Shown: positions 1 through 12,433 of the stretch, piece after piece | How the letters are laid out: every line of letters starts with the position of its first letter | How positions within the stretch are numbered: position 1 is the stretch's first letter | DNA from: Brachycybe producta | Lineage: Eukaryota > Arthropoda > Diplopoda > Playtdesmida > Andrognathidae | Length of the DNA stretch: 64,000 nt | Direction: 5' to 3' | Assembly: GCA_036925085.1 (NCBI GenBank) | Contig: JAUPFP010000002.1 | Location: 13,858,100-13,922,099, forward strand | Made by a program: the position numbers and the translations under genes | Notes under the pieces: model-generated | Database searches by the model: none | What the model saw: only the letters and a program-made list of their open reading frames with translations | What the model was told of the DNA's origin: nothing

Positions 1-429
1 TTTAATTATAACTTTAAAAATTAATAATTAACATTTTAGCTTAACTTGATTAAATTTTGAAATTGTTGTGGTTTTCACGAATCAAGAAAAAACTAATTTG
101 AATTAATAGAAATCGCCAAACCTAGATTTAGAAAACTGTCTACCCAAATCCTCAGAGTTCAGCTGTATTTGACTAAGAGCTAAACTAAACAAAAACAAAA
201 CTAAACAGCAGCCAAACAAAAGCTAAACTAAAGAGGGGGAAGAAGTCTAGTGTGTTTCCAATGTGAAAATGACGCGGAAATGTTCACTTGAACCCCGTTT
301 TAGGCTATTTGGTTGTTTGTCTTCTACATGGACTTTAATACACCTTTAGGATAAAGAAGTCTGGACTGATTTTCGATTCTGATTAGAGAAAGTCAGCCAT
401 TCTATGACATAATATTGGGATGAGTGGTT

Positions 430-445
430 GGGGGGGGGGGGGGGG
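430..445 (+). repeat. Poly-G tract (16 G)
   Basis: An uninterrupted run of 16 G in AT-rich sequence. It is one of many G or C homopolymers of 9 or more bases in the window. Confidence 0.95.
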
Positions 446-2727
446 TTCGTATATAAATGTGGACTTAACATTTGTGTAACAATAGAGGGACATTTTGTGT
501 GTCAGAAGCAAATGACGCGTTTAAGACCAAGGCAAACAATTCATTGAACCTTTTAAGGAAAAATGTCAACCGTCGTCCTCTTTTTATGGATAAAAAGTTT
601 TTTGATTTTTCTCAAGTCGAAAATGTCAAATCCAAAAAAGGGTGGGTCTTGTCATAGGTTACGAAGAAGGGAAGCCAAAATTTGAACTTTTTAATCAGGA
701 ATCGATATTTGGTAGAAAAGGAGAGGAAATGATTGAAGAAAAAAAAGGTCTCTTTCTAAAAAAAGTTATTGGAAAACATAGAAAGTGAAATAGGAATTAC
801 GGATGAGGTTGGCTTTTTCTAGTCAGCAAACTGATTTTTTTTAAACTTTTCTTTTGAAAAAAAAAAACACCGAGATTATCTGATAAACAGATGGTAAAAG
901 CTAGTGATAACAGATCTTATTGCGATGCATTCGCCCTCTGTTGCGAATTTTCTCATGAACCGTGTTTTTTTTACTTCCACTTAGGAACCAATTATATATT
1001 TATTCTGATAATAATACAGATCGATTCTTCTATGGAAAATGGTGGCGTTTGTCCATTTTATACAATGTACAACATCCCCACCAGGTTTCGTACAATCAGG
1101 TTAACTTTGTCTTCCATGGAGACACTTAATAATTTCCGGCTACACATCGGTAATGTTAACTAATCTTAACCAAAGTTAAGATTTGTCACTGACCAGTAGT
1201 GTCTAGCACTTGCTCCACATCCCTTTATATACAGTAGGAGGAGCTAAGCTTGTAGCTTGGGCTACATGTGAACTGTCTGAACTGGGCATATTAGCCTCTA
1301 TCTACACTGACTACTGTGATTGGTCATTCATGATTATTTTTTACAATGACTAACTAGTCTTCAAAGTGGAACTGAAAAGGTGTTGAATATAAAATAGGAA
1401 TTTCCATTGTCGATCGAAAGTTTTTGAAGTACTTTTTTTTTTAGAAGCAACTTTTAAGTTAGAAATTGTTGAAAATTGTTCACTGAATGAACTTCTCTTA
1501 TTTAATTTCTATTAATAATAAATATGTAAATTATTTAAAATTTAATATGAATATAAATATAAAAAGTGAAAAGAGAGAAGTGAAAAGTAAAGAACCCACT
1601 TTTTATTTGTAGTTTTATCTATCATTGGATTTCGATATTATCTTATTATGTAAAAAGGTGTTTTAATGGCCTAAATGGTTCCTTAAATAGTAGAATTGAT
1701 TTTTTTTTGTGTTTGAGGAAAAAGTGGCTCTCTTTCTATATAAGTAATATTATCCTTCTGTGTTTCTATTAGTTTCACACACACATATAAGAGTTATTAT
1801 TATTCTTTGAAATAGAATAACTCCACCCCACTTGAGTTCCTATTTTTATTCTTCTCTCATCTGATTGTCATAAAATAAATGTATGCCAGAAAGGAAAAAA
1901 AAAAGGGAAGAATATTAAGGTAGAATATTAAGGGTAGTTCCTGTGGAATGATGATGATGATGATGGGTACACAGAGTGAATCTTCTTCCAAGTACACCTT
2001 TTTATGGGTGGGGTCCTTTTTCCTTAGAAAGAAAAAAAAAACTACTTTATGATTGACTTTTGTTTGAAGCATTGCCAAAAATAAAAGAAAAGAGGACCCT
2101 CTTTTTATTTTTCGGGGTGTCCACCCTTTTTTTTTCCTTCTTAAATTACTATTGGATGTGTGTGATCCTCCCTTTTTATTTGTCCACAAACATCACATGG
2201 ACACTTTTTTTTTTGGCGTGTCATTTTATAATGTGGACACACATTGGATTTAAATATTCCTGAAGAATTCATTTGCTGTGTAAGTTTCTTTCTAGTCTGT
2301 TAATGTGAACAAATTTAAATTAAAAAAAAACACAGGACATTAAATATGACTTGTTTAGATATGGACGTTATTATTTATTTTGGGTGTTGGCTCTTTTAAA
2401 ATGTTTGTTGTCTTCGCGTTAAATGCTTTGAGTAATCAAATTCAGTTCATTCATAAAAGTGACGTTCTTTAAAAATCTTAAGTAAAAATTAGTATTTATT
2501 TAGTTTTGTTTTTAAATGTTGGCTTTGTGAGATCATCCTCAAGGTAGGCAATCACACCAGACAGCATTGCTTAGGCCTCGTTTCCATTGGGCTGAAAATT
2601 TGAACTTCTTTCCTCGTTATTTTTTTGTATATTTGACCAATTCGACTTTTGTCGACTTCTTATTTTTATTTTGTGACATAAAAGTGGCTCATGAAATATT
2701 ACATTTTGTAATTATGATATCTTGTAT

Positions 2728-2770
2728 TGATGATGAGGATGATGATGATGATGATGATGAGGATGATGAT
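2728..2770 (+). repeat. (GAT)n microsatellite
   Basis: Imperfect GAT/GAG trinucleotide run. The Asp-rich or Ile-rich open frames crossing it on either strand are by-products of the repeat. Confidence 0.9.
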
Positions 2771-3769
2771 AGAACAAATAGGCGTGGCTGTGTGTAATGT
2801 ACAAATTTGGGGGGTTGGACCGGCTAAAGAGTAGTTGAAAAATGAGGAAGAAAAATAAAAGATTTGACGACGTTTGGAGTCCAACGGAGGAGTATTTTTC
2901 TAATCTTTTAAGTGAATTTCTTGCAATCCTTAATATTTATTATTATTATATTAAAGAGAGAGATTAACACTAAAATTGAAAAGGGGGGGGGGGAGCTATT
3001 TATTTTAATTGAATTTTTCTAATCTGAGAAGATAGAAATCAGATTCTCGTTGTATTTGCAATTAGAGCGCCGTGTTTTGTGCGTTTGAAAACACAAATTC
3101 ATTTATTTTACCGTTGACAGTTAAGGGTGTGGTGATGATTTAAAAGGGTAGTTAGTTCCCTTACTAATTAATAAAAAGTTAGGGAGAAAATTAACTACAA
3201 AAGTTTCAACTTTGCTTGAATATATTATTGTTCGGAACGAGGAACTGCTTTCACTAAGTTCTCTGATTTCTCAGATTTGTTCGTCAGAAGGGATATTTTC
3301 TCTTCTCTTTTAAAGTAAACGTTTTAGGACAGGATAAAATCGTCTATTACTTACTTTAAAGTGTGTTTGTGTGAAAATTGTTCAAAATTTCAAACAGTCA
3401 TAAATCGTTTATTTTGAAAGATTTTTTATTTCAGAAAGCACTTATGAAAGTTCGAAGACAAAAGCGTGCATAAAGATGTCTTTTTTCAAACTACTTTGAC
3501 CCAACGACCTCAATGGTAACCAGAAGAGGCATTCATTGCACAAAGCTGGTAAGACTGTCATAAGACAATAAAGTGTCATGTCTAACTCATAACCTCGTCA
3601 CAAAGGACAAACAATATGTGTCATATGTGTGTATTTAGGCCTGCCATTGATTAGTATAGAGTATAATATGATAAATCACAAGCAGTGACATCATCAGGTA
3701 TGACATTCTCGAGGTGTTTTACATGATTTAAGGTGATCTTTAAACTGTGATAATTAATTCTGTGTTTGA

Positions 3770-3950
3770 GAAACAATATTAAAAGAGGCTTTTAAATTGT
3801 GTTTTAGAAACTAGAAGGGTCGTAGCTCCCATCACTTAATATGTATTTTAAAATAACTAAGATGATCGTTAGTAGGCGGATATAAAAAGTTTATTTTGAA
3901 ATATCAACGTTGAAAATACTATTAAGTGGATTCCGTTTTTAACACACTTT
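3770..3950. mobile_element. Family A foldback MITE, degenerate copy
   Basis: The left arm carries TTTTAGAAACTAGAAGGGT and the right arm carries its complement-type motif AAAAGTTTATTTTGAAA followed by a diverged CTTAA/GTTTCT end. Arms are shorter and more diverged than in the best copies. No coding capacity. Confidence 0.65.
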
Positions 3951-4591
3951 TCGATTTCTGCTCAGCGGAAACGCAGAATAAGCAGAGAGATTGGAAACAT
4001 TGTTATAACAATCTACTGTTAGGTGAATTCTCCTCTGCTTCAAATCACACACATTTCTACAAATGGCCACAATGATGATGATGTGTTTTATATGCAAATT
4101 TAAACCCTTTCTCTCTCTTTCTATTATACAGTGTGATCATCACTGGTTTCGATTCTCTTGAAAAGTCTTCTTGTTTTTTTGCCAACTTTTCCTGTTGTTG
4201 TTGGTCTAGTTGACTAGTTTAGTATGGATAAAAGGGATTTTTTGAAGGGAAAAAAGTAGGCTTATAAGGTGAGGGTGTGGGTGGTAGTGGTGGAGAAAGA
4301 AGCCTTTTTTGAGGGTACAACCACCACAACCACCTTAGAGTACAAACCTCTCTCTCTTTAAGGCTAAATAGAGAGCATATATGATGCATATATGATGATG
4401 AATTGATGATGAAATGTCCAAAATATTCTATTGGTGCACACTTGTGTGTAGGCCTATACAAGTATGTCAAAAGGCTGTTATGTTGAAAGCTGCCAAATAT
4501 TGATGCAAAATAAAATGTACCCAACTTGGAACTTAAGAAAAGTGAAAGAGGGGGGGGGGGGGAGTTGTGGGCCAAAGTAGGAAAAAAAAAA

Positions 4592-4595
<4 letters not shown>

Positions 4596-4630
<35 letters not shown>
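4596..4630 (+). repeat. (GA)n microsatellite
   Basis: Perfect GA dinucleotide run of about 17 units just after a poly-A stretch. A poly-G tract lies about 40 bp upstream. Confidence 0.95.
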
Positions 4631-4633
<3 letters not shown>

Positions 4634-5960
4634 AAGTGAAATATGAAAATTTTCATGATGATGAGGTGTTGGCAACATAGTATTTTTTATTGGCAGTTGA
4701 CGGGGGGTGGGTTTCTTCTCTTTTTCTTATTTTAAGTTTAAAAAGTAGAATGTCTTAAGAACACATGTAATAATAATAATAATAAATGAAATTGTTTCTT
4801 AAGATGGCTCAGAATTAAATTTTTGCTAACACGCGCACAACTTAAGGGGGAAAAAGAAATTCAGTTCCTTAGAAACTGGAATAACTAAGTCATAGTGAGT
4901 CTCTCACTTCAATAAAAAATAGCACTTTAAATGGAAATTGATGTAAAAGAAAAATGGTTTTCTAGCTGCATTTCTGCTGTCTGTCGCGTTCAAATGGTTT
5001 CTCACACATAACACAACGAATAAAGAATTGTGTTTGATGGATGTTTTATCTTCGTATTCGATGATAACATACAATTCGGCTTAGCAGAACAGAAAAGCAT
5101 TTAAAAATAAAAAATCTGATGATTTAATTAATTATATTTAATTTGTTTTTTTTTTATATTAAAATTAACTTGATTAAAATCCAGGTTTAATTAATGAAAA
5201 AATAACACTATAAAAATTAAAGAAAAAATTATAATTATGTTAAAAGGTGATTTTTTTTTCTTTTCCACAAAATTAATTTATTTGATTCAGAAGTAAATAA
5301 TAATAATAAAAAAAAGCAATTTGATGAAATTTTAAATAAATAAAAATTCGATCTTTTTAATTATTTTACATTTAAAATAAAAATTGATTGGATAAGAAGA
5401 AATTTACAGATTTAAAAATATAAAGAATATATCAGTTTATAATAAAATGCATTTTGTAATCAAAAAAATTAAATTAAAAAGAGCCTTTATTAATAATTGA
5501 TTGTTTTTCTATTCTCTTGTTTCATTTTAATGATGATTGATGATTGAAACTTAAAACAATTGAAGTTGATTTTATTTTTCTAAGAGTGTTTTGTGGTTAC
5601 GAAAAGCAAATAGTTTAATATTTACTTTGAAAATCAATTTAATCATTTTTTGTTTGCATTGAATGAATTGGGGGTGGAGGAGGAGGAGGAGGAAGAAAGT
5701 CGATTGTTATTTTGATTACATATATTGACATATTGTGTATTTAAGCTGCAATTTAAGTTTTTGAAAGTGAGGAGGGGGAATTGGATTTATTTATATTCTA
5801 AGAGAAGAGTTCTTATATCATAATATCAATATCAATATATCTGAAAATCTCTCAGAATTCCTCTTTTTTTTGTTTGGAATTGACACTTCTATTCAATTCT
5901 CAATAGGCAATTTTTGCATTGGAGTTGGTTATTGATTAAAATGGTTTAGGAATAAATAAT

Positions 5961-6150
5961 TAAGAGAAATTAGAAAGTGTTTTAGAAACTAGAAGGGTAG
6001 CTTAAGGATAGGATATTTTCATGTTTAATAGATCTATCAAAATAAACTTTAATTTAAGTTTGAAAATAACTTGAAGCACTTTCTGTCTATGAAAAGTTTA
6101 TTTTGAAAGATATCGTCGTGAAAACTACCCTGAAGTGAGTGGAATTACTC
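5961..6150. mobile_element. Family A foldback MITE
   Basis: Left arm TTTTAGAAACTAGAAGGGTA, then CAAAATAAACTTTAA, a short loop, then GAAAAGTTTATTTTGAAAGA. The outer right end is lost. A hAT-like MITE begins directly after it. Confidence 0.75.
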
Positions 6151-6153
6151 ATC

Positions 6154-6391
6154 CAGTTTCTCAATCTGTGGCGCAAGGGCCAATTGTGAAGTAACAATCC
6201 CATCTAGATCAACCCACAATTGTTTTTTTTTTCAATCAAAAACTGTTTAGAGGCTAGAACTTTCTAGTTGACAACTGATAATAACCAGACGTCTAGCCTC
6301 TAACTAGAAAAAGCATAATTGCAGTTGCTCTAATGATGATTTATTTATTACTTCGCAGTTGGCACTTGGTGGGCCACACGTTGAGAAATAT
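6154..6391. mobile_element. hAT-like MITE, copy 1
   Basis: The ends are imperfect inverted repeats: CAGTTTCTCAATCTGTGGC on the left, and on the right a sequence whose reverse complement reads TTTCTCAACGTGTGGCCCA. Both arms continue into a GCCAA(T/C)TGYGAAGTAA motif. Inside is a second inverted pair built on AGAGGCTAG and CTAGCCTCT. A related copy lies at 47139-47373. A CAG...TTCTCAA start is typical of hAT-type termini, but I could not see a clean 8-bp target duplication. Confidence 0.6.
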
Positions 6392-6826
6392 TTGTTTGAT
6401 AATTGCAAAAACTCTTAATAATCATAAGCAGCAGTGACTTTATAATGTATGATTGTCACAATTTTATGATTTTATTTTTGTGTGTCTGTAATGAAGCTTC
6501 ATTTGCATAATTTTTTTGCAAATGGCTGGGTTTTTTTTTTTTAACAATCTGACAAATTCTAGTAACGAACACCTTTTGTTAAATTTTTTGGCTTCTTTTT
6601 TTTTTTGAATTACAGAGATGAATATATATATTATATTCAGTGTAGATTGTGACTGTGACGAGGGCGTCAACCTTTCATTTTTTTTCCCACGTTGTTGTTG
6701 TTTGGTTGAATATAATAAAAATACGCAGAATAGATAATTTTTATGTGCTCTAATCTGGTGTAGCCAATGAAGGAGGTGCATATTCCTATATAATATATTA
6801 TGCTAACTAACAACTGATTAATAATT

Positions 6827-6829
<3 letters not shown>

Positions 6830-6906
<77 letters not shown>
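6830..6906 (+). repeat. (AT)n microsatellite
   Basis: An almost pure AT dinucleotide array of about 77 bp, able to form a cruciform. Confidence 0.97.
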
Positions 6907-6908
<2 letters not shown>

Positions 6909-7324
6909 ACCATAATATATATGAGTCTCGCTCTCTCTCTCTTTGTTAGGCTTTTTCTTCTTCTATTGGGGTAGATTTTTTTTTTTCAGCTTTATAATTT
7001 GCCAAAAATTTCTTATTTGTATGAATTGAGGTATTGTTATTTTATGGATACTCTTGTCTTTCTCTCTTTCCACTCATTCATTTCACGGGTTCTTTTTATT
7101 CTTTGGAGAGAAAAAGGTGTATTATAATTATTATTACATGGCTAATCTTCATGTATTGATTGACAAAATTGCTAATAATGAAAAAAGGATAGTATTCTTA
7201 ATAATGAATGCTAAGTCAAAGATAGTGCTAAACTCATGAAGTTTTGATATTTGAAGTTTTATGTCTTAAAAATGTTTAAGAATGTAATCCAAAGTTTGTT
7301 GATGAGTAGTAAGGGCCAAAAATT

Positions 7325-7625
7325 TGCATAAAATTAAGGGTTGGATCATTTTGAGACTCGCATTATTAAAGCTTCATTTTGAAAGATATCAACATGAAAA
7401 TATCCTTGAAGAGAGACTATTTATTACATCTAGAAATTTCTAATTAAAATTCTGAACCTTGTGATTGTAAAAATGTATTTTTAATTTTAAAAATTATTTT
7501 AGCAATCGTTTCGTAAGTCTAGACGATATTTTAACAATCCTGTTCCGTAATGGGTCTCTTTTTAAGTGATTGTCAGCTACTCTTCTAGTTTCTAAAACAC
7601 AATCACAGTTTCTCTTATTAAAACT
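7325..7625. mobile_element. Family A foldback MITE, interrupted
   Basis: The right-arm motif TTTTGAAAGATATCAACATG occurs near 7376, and the terminal motif CTTCTAGTTTCTAAAACACA near 7583. About 150 bp of unrelated AT-rich sequence separates them. The left arm is poorly preserved. Confidence 0.55.
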
Positions 7626-8835
7626 AAAAATGCATCATTTTCATAATATTTTTTTAATTTGCATAAATTCATCCACGTTCTTCATGAAATTGAATACATT
7701 TTAAAGTTTAATTTTGACTTTAAAATGGCGGTCATAAAAGAAACACTTTTTTTTCTGTTCAGTTAGTCAATATTTAAGTTGCTTTTTCTATTTTCTCAAA
7801 ATGTCGTCTCTCTTTTTATTTAAGAAGAAACATTGACGTTGTTTTGCTTAGTAACAGTTGCTTAGAATTAGCTTTTCGATTATTTATTAGAAACAAACTT
7901 ATTTCGTTTATGATCATTATTTTCTTGGTTTCAAACACACAAATAAATAATAGACTTTAGAAGGAAACATAATTTAATTGGGCGTGGTGGTGGTGGGCCA
8001 TTGGGCATTTTTTTTTGGTCAAGGGCACATTTCCTCCTCCTCCTCATCCTCCTCTTCTAGTATATTAAACATTGATTATTTTCTAATTATGTTATTTTTA
8101 TATTAAAATTATATGGAGATATATATATATTATAATGATTTATATTTAGATTGTCGTTCGTTGATTTTGGCGGCTTTAAATAAAGTGACGCAAAGATTTG
8201 TTAGCAGTGATTGCCTCCTTTCAAAGGGGGGGGGGGCAACACGTTTCGATTGACTTCTGGGGAAAAGGAGGGGGTTTTCCCCAAGAAGAAGTGGACAAAG
8301 CCCACCAGAGTAAGTATAGTCCAATGAAGCCCCGCAAATGGGCTCTTTTTTTGTGTGACATGTTTTAACTTTGATGTGTATCAATTTCAGACATGTAAAA
8401 TGTATTACATATTCTATTGACAACAACGGTTTCTATGTTTCCCCTCCCCTTAAACCTCGCTTTTGTTGACTACACAATTTCATGGTCACTTTTTTTTGTC
8501 GACAATTTGTAAATCGTTACAAACATGTGTGTGTTAACTCTACCTGGCCCAATAGTTTTTTTTAGTTAGTTAGTTACCATAGCAAATAGGTTTTTTTTTT
8601 AATTCAGCTTTCGAAAAGTAAATTGATTAATTTATTTATATTAATACATATATTAATAATTTAAGAGATGAATTTTTTTTTTCTTCGATCTTGCTTAATG
8701 GTTTTTTTTTTGTTAAAATTCTTTTTGATCTAAATTTCATTTTGATCGAACATTGATGGGTAATAAGACAGCATTATTGACAAAGGAAATTCAAAAATAA
8801 TGTTTTTTTAATGAAATTTTCAAGAAGAAATGAAA

Positions 8836-9010
8836 GTATTTGTTAGAAACTAGAAATAAATGTGCTGAAAATATTTAGAATTATTAGATTTTTAATTTTT
8901 AATTGGTCATTACGTAACTTTTGTAAAAAGTTTATTTTGAAAGATTGTTATTTTGAAAATATTGTCATCTCGATTCGATTTACTGAACATTCTAGTCTAG
9001 TTTCTTACAA
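8836..9010. mobile_element. Family A foldback MITE, degenerate copy
   Basis: The left end GTTAGAAACTAGAA and right-arm motif AAAAGTTTATTTTGAAAGAT are clear. The terminal TCTAGTTTCTTA is diverged. Confidence 0.6.
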
Positions 9011-9060
9011 ACTGTAAATGGTTTCTAAAATCTACTCTGAATAGCTAATTTCAAACACTT

Positions 9061-9350
9061 GATTATTCTGCATTTCAGAAGAGCAACATTAAGGAATATG
9101 CGTTAGAAACTAGAAGGGTAGCTGAAAATCACTTAAGCGTATTTTCATGTTGACATCTTTCAAAATAAACTTTTTATAGGCAAAAATTAAAAAAACAAAA
9201 CATCGTCATAAAAAGTTAATTTTTAAATACTCAATGATAGAACTGTCCTTCTAGTTTCTAAGACATTTTTAAGTGTTCAAGGGGGCGTTTATATTTTGAG
9301 TATCAGCATTTTATGTCGGTATCTTTCAAAATAAACTTTTTATAGAATAT
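9061..9350. mobile_element. Family A foldback MITE plus a partial copy
   Basis: A full copy spans 9061-9275, from GATTATTCTGCATTTCAG through GAAACTAGAAGGGTAGCT to CCTTCTAGTTTCTAAGACA. A second arm fragment containing TCTTTCAAAATAAACTTTTT follows at about 9296-9350, as if two copies were nested or adjacent. Confidence 0.75.
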
Positions 9351-10228
9351 TTAAAAAAAAAATAGTCTGCTTAGAAGAAACTATTAGAGAATGGAAAATA
9401 AAATGGTTAAACAAAAGTTTTTCAAGTTAGTTTCTGGTGTCTAAAAAAGTAACGAAGTCATTAGTTACTTTTTTTTTTTTTAAAAAAAGTAATGTATTTA
9501 CACAAGAATAGTGTATTTTAACGTAGCTGTGGTCTCATAGTTACCGTGAATTTTCATATCAATTAAACATTAAACAAAATTAGATTGTGAAAACACAATG
9601 AGAGAAGAAAGGATCGAAATTCATATTTTCCATTGTCTTTATTTTTCCATATAATGATTTTCTGACCCGTTTTAGATACATTGATTTTTCTTCCTTCTTT
9701 CTTCTGCTCGTATGACGTCATTATCACGTGATGATGTCTTTTTCAACCAATCAGGTGGATATTACAACACACCTGAAACACACACACGTGACATTGTCTG
9801 TGTGTGTGTCTTTGTCTTTTTCTACTCTCGATGTGTTTCTCACATTGCGCCTTTCAAAGGGAGATTGCGTTGCATTGCATTGCTTTAAAGTGTGTTTTCT
9901 TTCTTATTTAAGTGTTGTTACCTTGACGCGGATATTTGTATTTTCTGTGATATCAAATGAGAAATCCATTGTCTTTAAATATATTATATGAGAATAATTT
10001 TCAAAATTAGTTGTCACATTGTTTTTTGGATATTTTTCTTCATTAAGTATTTAGATGTTTTCGTGTTCAGAACGTTGAAATTTTTCTGGTGAGGTTTCTT
10101 TTTTTGGGTTTTTTTTTTAATTCTCTCTCTCATTGTAACTGAACTTATTATATCAAATACAATGGGGAAACTATTTAACACGAAATGAAAGGAATTTACG
10201 AATTCTTGTCTTTTAATGAGTAAAATGA

Positions 10229-10645
10229 AGAGAGAACTGTTTTATAAACTAGAAGGGTAGCTCAAAAACATAAGGTGGTTTTAAAGTGTATAAACGCCTC
10301 TCGAACTCTCTGATTATTCTGTTTTTCAGTTGCAAAATTATGGGAAAGTAGAAAGTGTTTTAAAAACTAGAAGAGTAGATCAAGCACTGGAGGGTATTTA
10401 TTTGTATGAAAAAATATCTTTCAAAATAAGATTTTTGTGTGAGTTTGAAAATGACCCAACTTTCTAAGAAAGGCGATATTTTTCAATTTTGGTATAGAAA
10501 AAGTTTATTTTGAAAGATATACAAAGCACAAAAAATACTCTCGATTAATCGAGTGATCCGTCTAGTTTCTAAAACACACATTAAGTTTCTCTTAATTTTG
10601 CACCTGAAAGACAGAATAATCAAGAGTTCGAAAATCATCAGCTGT
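10229..10645. mobile_element. Family A foldback MITE, near full length
   Basis: A terminal fragment (10229-10262) precedes a nearly complete copy. That copy starts with GGTGGTTTTAAAGTG at about 10274 and ends with the complementary CTGAAAGACAGAATAATCA and GAGTTCGAAA. It shows the whole family layout: outer inverted arms, inner arms ending in AAACTTTTT/AAAAAGTTT, and a loop containing AATGACCCAACTTT. Confidence 0.8.
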
Positions 10646-10993
10646 TTGTTTATAAAACCCATCTTAAACGAATTTCGTGTTAAAAGAAAGAATTTCTATG
10701 CTATATTCTATGGAGACCGGACCGAAGATACATTTCTTATTATTCTATTTTTCGTGTTAAACGGTTTTCATGGTATTTTAAAATATAAAATTCTATAAAC
10801 TGAAATAATTTGAATTTTGTCTTTTTTTTCTGTTTTATTTAGTTTTTTTTTTAACAAAATATCAACAGAAAATGTCGAGAGTTTCGTAAAGTCGATGGGA
10901 AAGAAGTTGGTCGTCGATTCTGAAGTTCTTCCATACTTTTTCTGGACATTGTATTTGAACATTCTAGTTAGCATCTTTTCAATTGGCTGTTGA

Positions 10994-11001
10994 TGACGTC
11001 A
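10994..11001. promoter_or_regulatory. CRE palindrome TGACGTCA
   Basis: A perfect TGACGTCA octamer 29 bp upstream of the candidate first coding exon of the flippase at 11031. CREB/ATF-type factors bind this sequence in animals. The same octamer occurs elsewhere in the window, so its role here is an inference from position. Confidence 0.35.
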
Positions 11002-11030
11002 GAGATGCTGGGACCGGGTCTTTATCGAAG

Positions 11031-11067
11031 ATGGTAAAATCCTGCTGGGAAGATGACTTTCATATGG
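11031..11067 (+). CDS. Candidate first coding exon of the ATP8B flippase (isoform a)
   Basis: ATG plus 12 codons (MVKSCWEDDFHM) and one extra base, followed by a near-consensus donor GGTAAGTTT. The exon ends in phase 1, exactly what the first recognisable flippase exon at 32241 needs, since that exon opens with two bases of a split codon. Joining gives Glu at the junction and then IERRIRAND, and a short acidic N-terminus with a Trp before this motif resembles animal ATP8B proteins. An upstream ATG at 10993 opens a small overlapping frame that stops at 11037. The implied intron is about 21 kb. This is inference from phase and splice signals only, and the exon at 20852 is a competing or alternative candidate. 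Confidence 0.4.
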
Positions 11068-11479
11068 GTAAGTTTTTTTTCTTTGACATTTATTCAAAAT
11101 TATTAGAAACTTATGACTAAAAGAATAATTCAAGAAATTCATGAACGGGATGGACTAGTACACTTTTGACAGAAAATCTGAACCAAAATATGGACATGTA
11201 ACGTTTTGAAACAATTAATTCTAGGGTGTTGTGGTTAGGAGATTGTGTCGTCATTGGTCACACGCTCAATTTGGTCACGTGATTTTGGCCGCCAGTCAAT
11301 TGGCTCATAATTGGGTGCACTTAGATTATTACATGATTTTTGGAGTTTTATTTTGGCAAAATTTGTGTGTCTTTTCATTTTTCACATTCTAACCTTTAAT
11401 GAAACGGATACAGTTCACTTTTTGGGGGTTTGGAGTTGGTGTTCAAATCCTAGTGGTGTGGTTTTTTTGTTTCGGGGGA

Positions 11480-11539
11480 GGGGGGGGGGGGGGGGTGTTC
11501 ACCACTTTCTTTATGTGACTCAACTCCGCCCCCCCCCCC
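11480..11539 (+). repeat. Poly-G run facing poly-C run
   Basis: A run of 16 G at 11480-11495 is followed 33 bp later by a run of 11 C at 11529-11539, so the two could pair as a GC hairpin in otherwise AT-rich DNA. Confidence 0.9.
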
Positions 11540-11749
11540 TCCACCACCACCTTTTTTTTAGTCTCCTCCTCGCCTCCTCTTTTGTCACCCGAACTTCTTT
11601 CACCTAATTTCGGTATCCTCCTTGTGTTGCACGGTTTGTACACTAGGTGTCATCGTTGACCATGCAAGTTATATCATTAATTGTGAAATATCCAATTCTG
11701 ACGTCATAATTGACTACTCATTTAATCATTAATCATTATAGAATTAAGG

Positions 11750-12017
11750 TGACTACCAACCTCCTGATTATATTCTGTCTTTCAGGAGAGTAAAAGGAAG
11801 AGAAACTTGAATGTGTTTTACAAAACTAGAAGGGTTAAGAGACTATTTTCACGTCGATATTTTTCAAAATAAACTTTTATGTCAGTTTAGAAAATGACAC
11901 AACTTTTAAGCAGCCAATATTTTTTTTAAAAGTTTATTTTGAAACATATTAATATAAAATACCCTTAGATAATTGTGCTTTCCCTTCTAGTTTTTAAAAC
12001 ACTTTCTAGTTTTGTTA
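11750..12017. mobile_element. Family A foldback MITE
   Basis: Starts with CTGATTATATTCTGTCTTTC and AGAGAAACTTGAA, has an inner arm TTTTTCAAAATAAACTTTTA, a loop with GACACAACTTTTAAGCAG, and ends in CCCTTCTAGTTTTTAAAACA. It lies about 400 bp downstream of the first receptor gene (minus strand). Confidence 0.8.
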
Positions 12018-12433
12018 TTGATAAAAAAACCATCTTAAAAGAATTTTTAAAATTGGCGATTTGAAACAAATTTTTAGAAGAATGTTTTTGTTCAATGGAA
12101 CAACATCATTGTATTTTTATTTAGTTTTGCTTTGTCACAAGAATGTATTCTTGAGTTTTGAACATAAATAGTGCATTTTAGAACATCCAAACTGATGTAT
12201 TTTAAAACATAATAAGTGGTACATTTTATAATATCCAAAATGGTGCATTTTATAAAACACCCAAAATGGTGCCACTATTAATTTGCTCAAAACTTTATTT
12301 ACTTAACAATGTGGTGCAGACAGAAGGTGGTGGTGTCTAAAGTAGGCCTTTCTTAAGATAATTTTACGAATATAAAAGTAGAATAGCCAAGTGCGAAATC
12401 AGTGTTAAGTCTGGCTGGGAAAATATACTTGAT

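Larger units (their letters stand above)
1..10992. other. AT-rich region without a recognised gene
   Basis: I see no conserved protein and no chain of in-phase exons on either strand. Open frames here are short and low in complexity (homopolymer, dinucleotide and trinucleotide runs). The region holds family A foldback copies, one hAT-like MITE and simple repeats, listed separately. A small or fast-evolving gene, or 5' non-coding exons of the downstream flippase, could be missed. Confidence 0.6.

Noticed and set aside
4219-4678. Ser/Leu/Pro-rich minus-strand frames of 66-145 codons
   Set aside because: They are created by the (GA)n and poly-G tracts. No conserved feature.
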